Translations under genes and position numbers: made by a program
Notes under the pieces: model-generated
What the model was told of the DNA's origin: nothing
Database searches by the model: none
The model's input: the letters and a program-made list of their open reading frames with translations, nothing else
Shown here: positions 63,802 through 64,000 of the stretch, one piece after another
How the letters are laid out: each line of letters opens with the position of its first letter
Numbering within the stretch: position 1 is the first letter of the stretch
NCBI GenBank assembly: GCA_966212235.1
Contig: CBIHPP010000008.1
Span: 372,001 to 436,000, forward strand
Reading direction: 5' to 3'
Length of the DNA: 64,000 nt
From: Niastella sp966212235
GTDB taxonomy: Bacteria; Bacteroidota; Bacteroidia; Chitinophagales; Chitinophagaceae

Positions 63802-64000
63802 ATGTCACAACCAAACAATTCCCAACTGCGCCTCCTTACGGGAGTGCTTATTATTTCCCTGCTGTTTACAGCCTGTAAAAAAAATATTGAACCTGATGGC
63901 CGCACCGTACCCGCCGGTCCTAAAGTGAGAACAGAATTAACGACCCTCTCCGAAAACTTTGAATCTGGCACCAAAACGGCGTATGCTACTGCCAACGTTA
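63802..64000 (+). CDS. Lipoprotein, N-terminal part only (right edge)
   Basis: The frame from the ATG at 63802 begins MSQPNNSQLRLLTGVLIISL and continues with a lipobox (LLFTACKKN), then TTLSENFESGTKTAYATANV to the window edge (66 codons). 'Lipobox, then ENFESGTKTAYA' is a common N-terminus of Bacteroidota surface lipoproteins, some with a C-terminal endonuclease or carbohydrate-related domain. The function cannot be told from this part. Confidence 0.75.
   Translation, partial: MSQPNNSQLRLLTGVLIISLLFTACKKNIEPDGRTVPAGPKVRTELTTLSENFESGTKTAYATANV

Overview
The window reads as chromosomal DNA of a Bacteroidota bacterium, most likely family Chitinophagaceae (Niastella/Chitinophaga-like). Evidence: a SusC/SusD pair, type IX secretion (T9SS) C-terminal sorting domains, DUF4270/DUF4907/Kelch genes beside a LytTR two-component system, glutamine synthetase III, class-iii type VI secretion parts, Bacteroidota-type -7 promoter elements (TAnnTTTG), and A-rich leaders in place of Shine-Dalgarno sites. 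No rRNA or tRNA gene and no CRISPR array was seen.

Layout. 1-2.2 kb: a polysaccharide glycosyltransferase cut by the left edge and a polytopic membrane protein, divergent from a palindromic double promoter. 2.3-9.2 kb: glnN, then small single genes (BamE-like, NUDIX, fatty-acid-hydroxylase-like, membrane protein), then an Abi_2/AbiF-type HEPN toxin preceded by a tiny terminator-ended RNA, then a Cys-rich secreted peptide. 9.3-12.7 kb: two paralogous T9SS cargo proteins. 13.1-28 kb: housekeeping (cmk, clpC, STAS, ispD), a methyltransferase, a FemAB-like protein, two M1 metallopeptidase paralogues, a polyprenyl-phosphate sugar transferase with a Gfo/Idh oxidoreductase, and an L,D-transpeptidase. 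28.1-29 kb: a Panacea antitoxin coupled to a two-TM protein. 29.1-36 kb: a Kelch, DUF4907, LytS-like kinase and LytTR regulator operon, divergent from DUF4270 and outer-membrane protein genes. 36-40.3 kb: a propeller lipoprotein, an AlcB-like acyltransferase, a stand-alone AraC domain and a GMC oxidoreductase. 41-48.6 kb: a probable xylan utilisation locus (SusC, SusD, TIG surface protein, GH10 with an inserted carbohydrate-binding module). 48.7-55.1 kb: small regulators and enzymes, including a MarR/GNAT pair under a perfect operator palindrome and a clan GH-A hydrolase. 55.2-64 kb: an AT-rich accessory region with a damaged AlbA_2-type regulator, a type VI secretion cargo cassette (TssD, VgrG, PAAR-metalloprotease, putative immunity), exported proteins, a decayed T9SS gene, a gene-poor stretch and the start of a lipoprotein.

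The two strongest leads are: (1) an AbiF-like HEPN RNase with its own short structured RNA immediately before the start codon; (2) a type VI PAAR effector carrying an M35 (aspzincin) metalloprotease, followed by a gene whose product looks like the detached pro-domain of that protease family, which suggests an immunity protein that evolved from a propeptide. A third is the Panacea/two-TM toxin-antitoxin pair. The window also carries several families of short dispersed repeats, some inserted into coding sequence.
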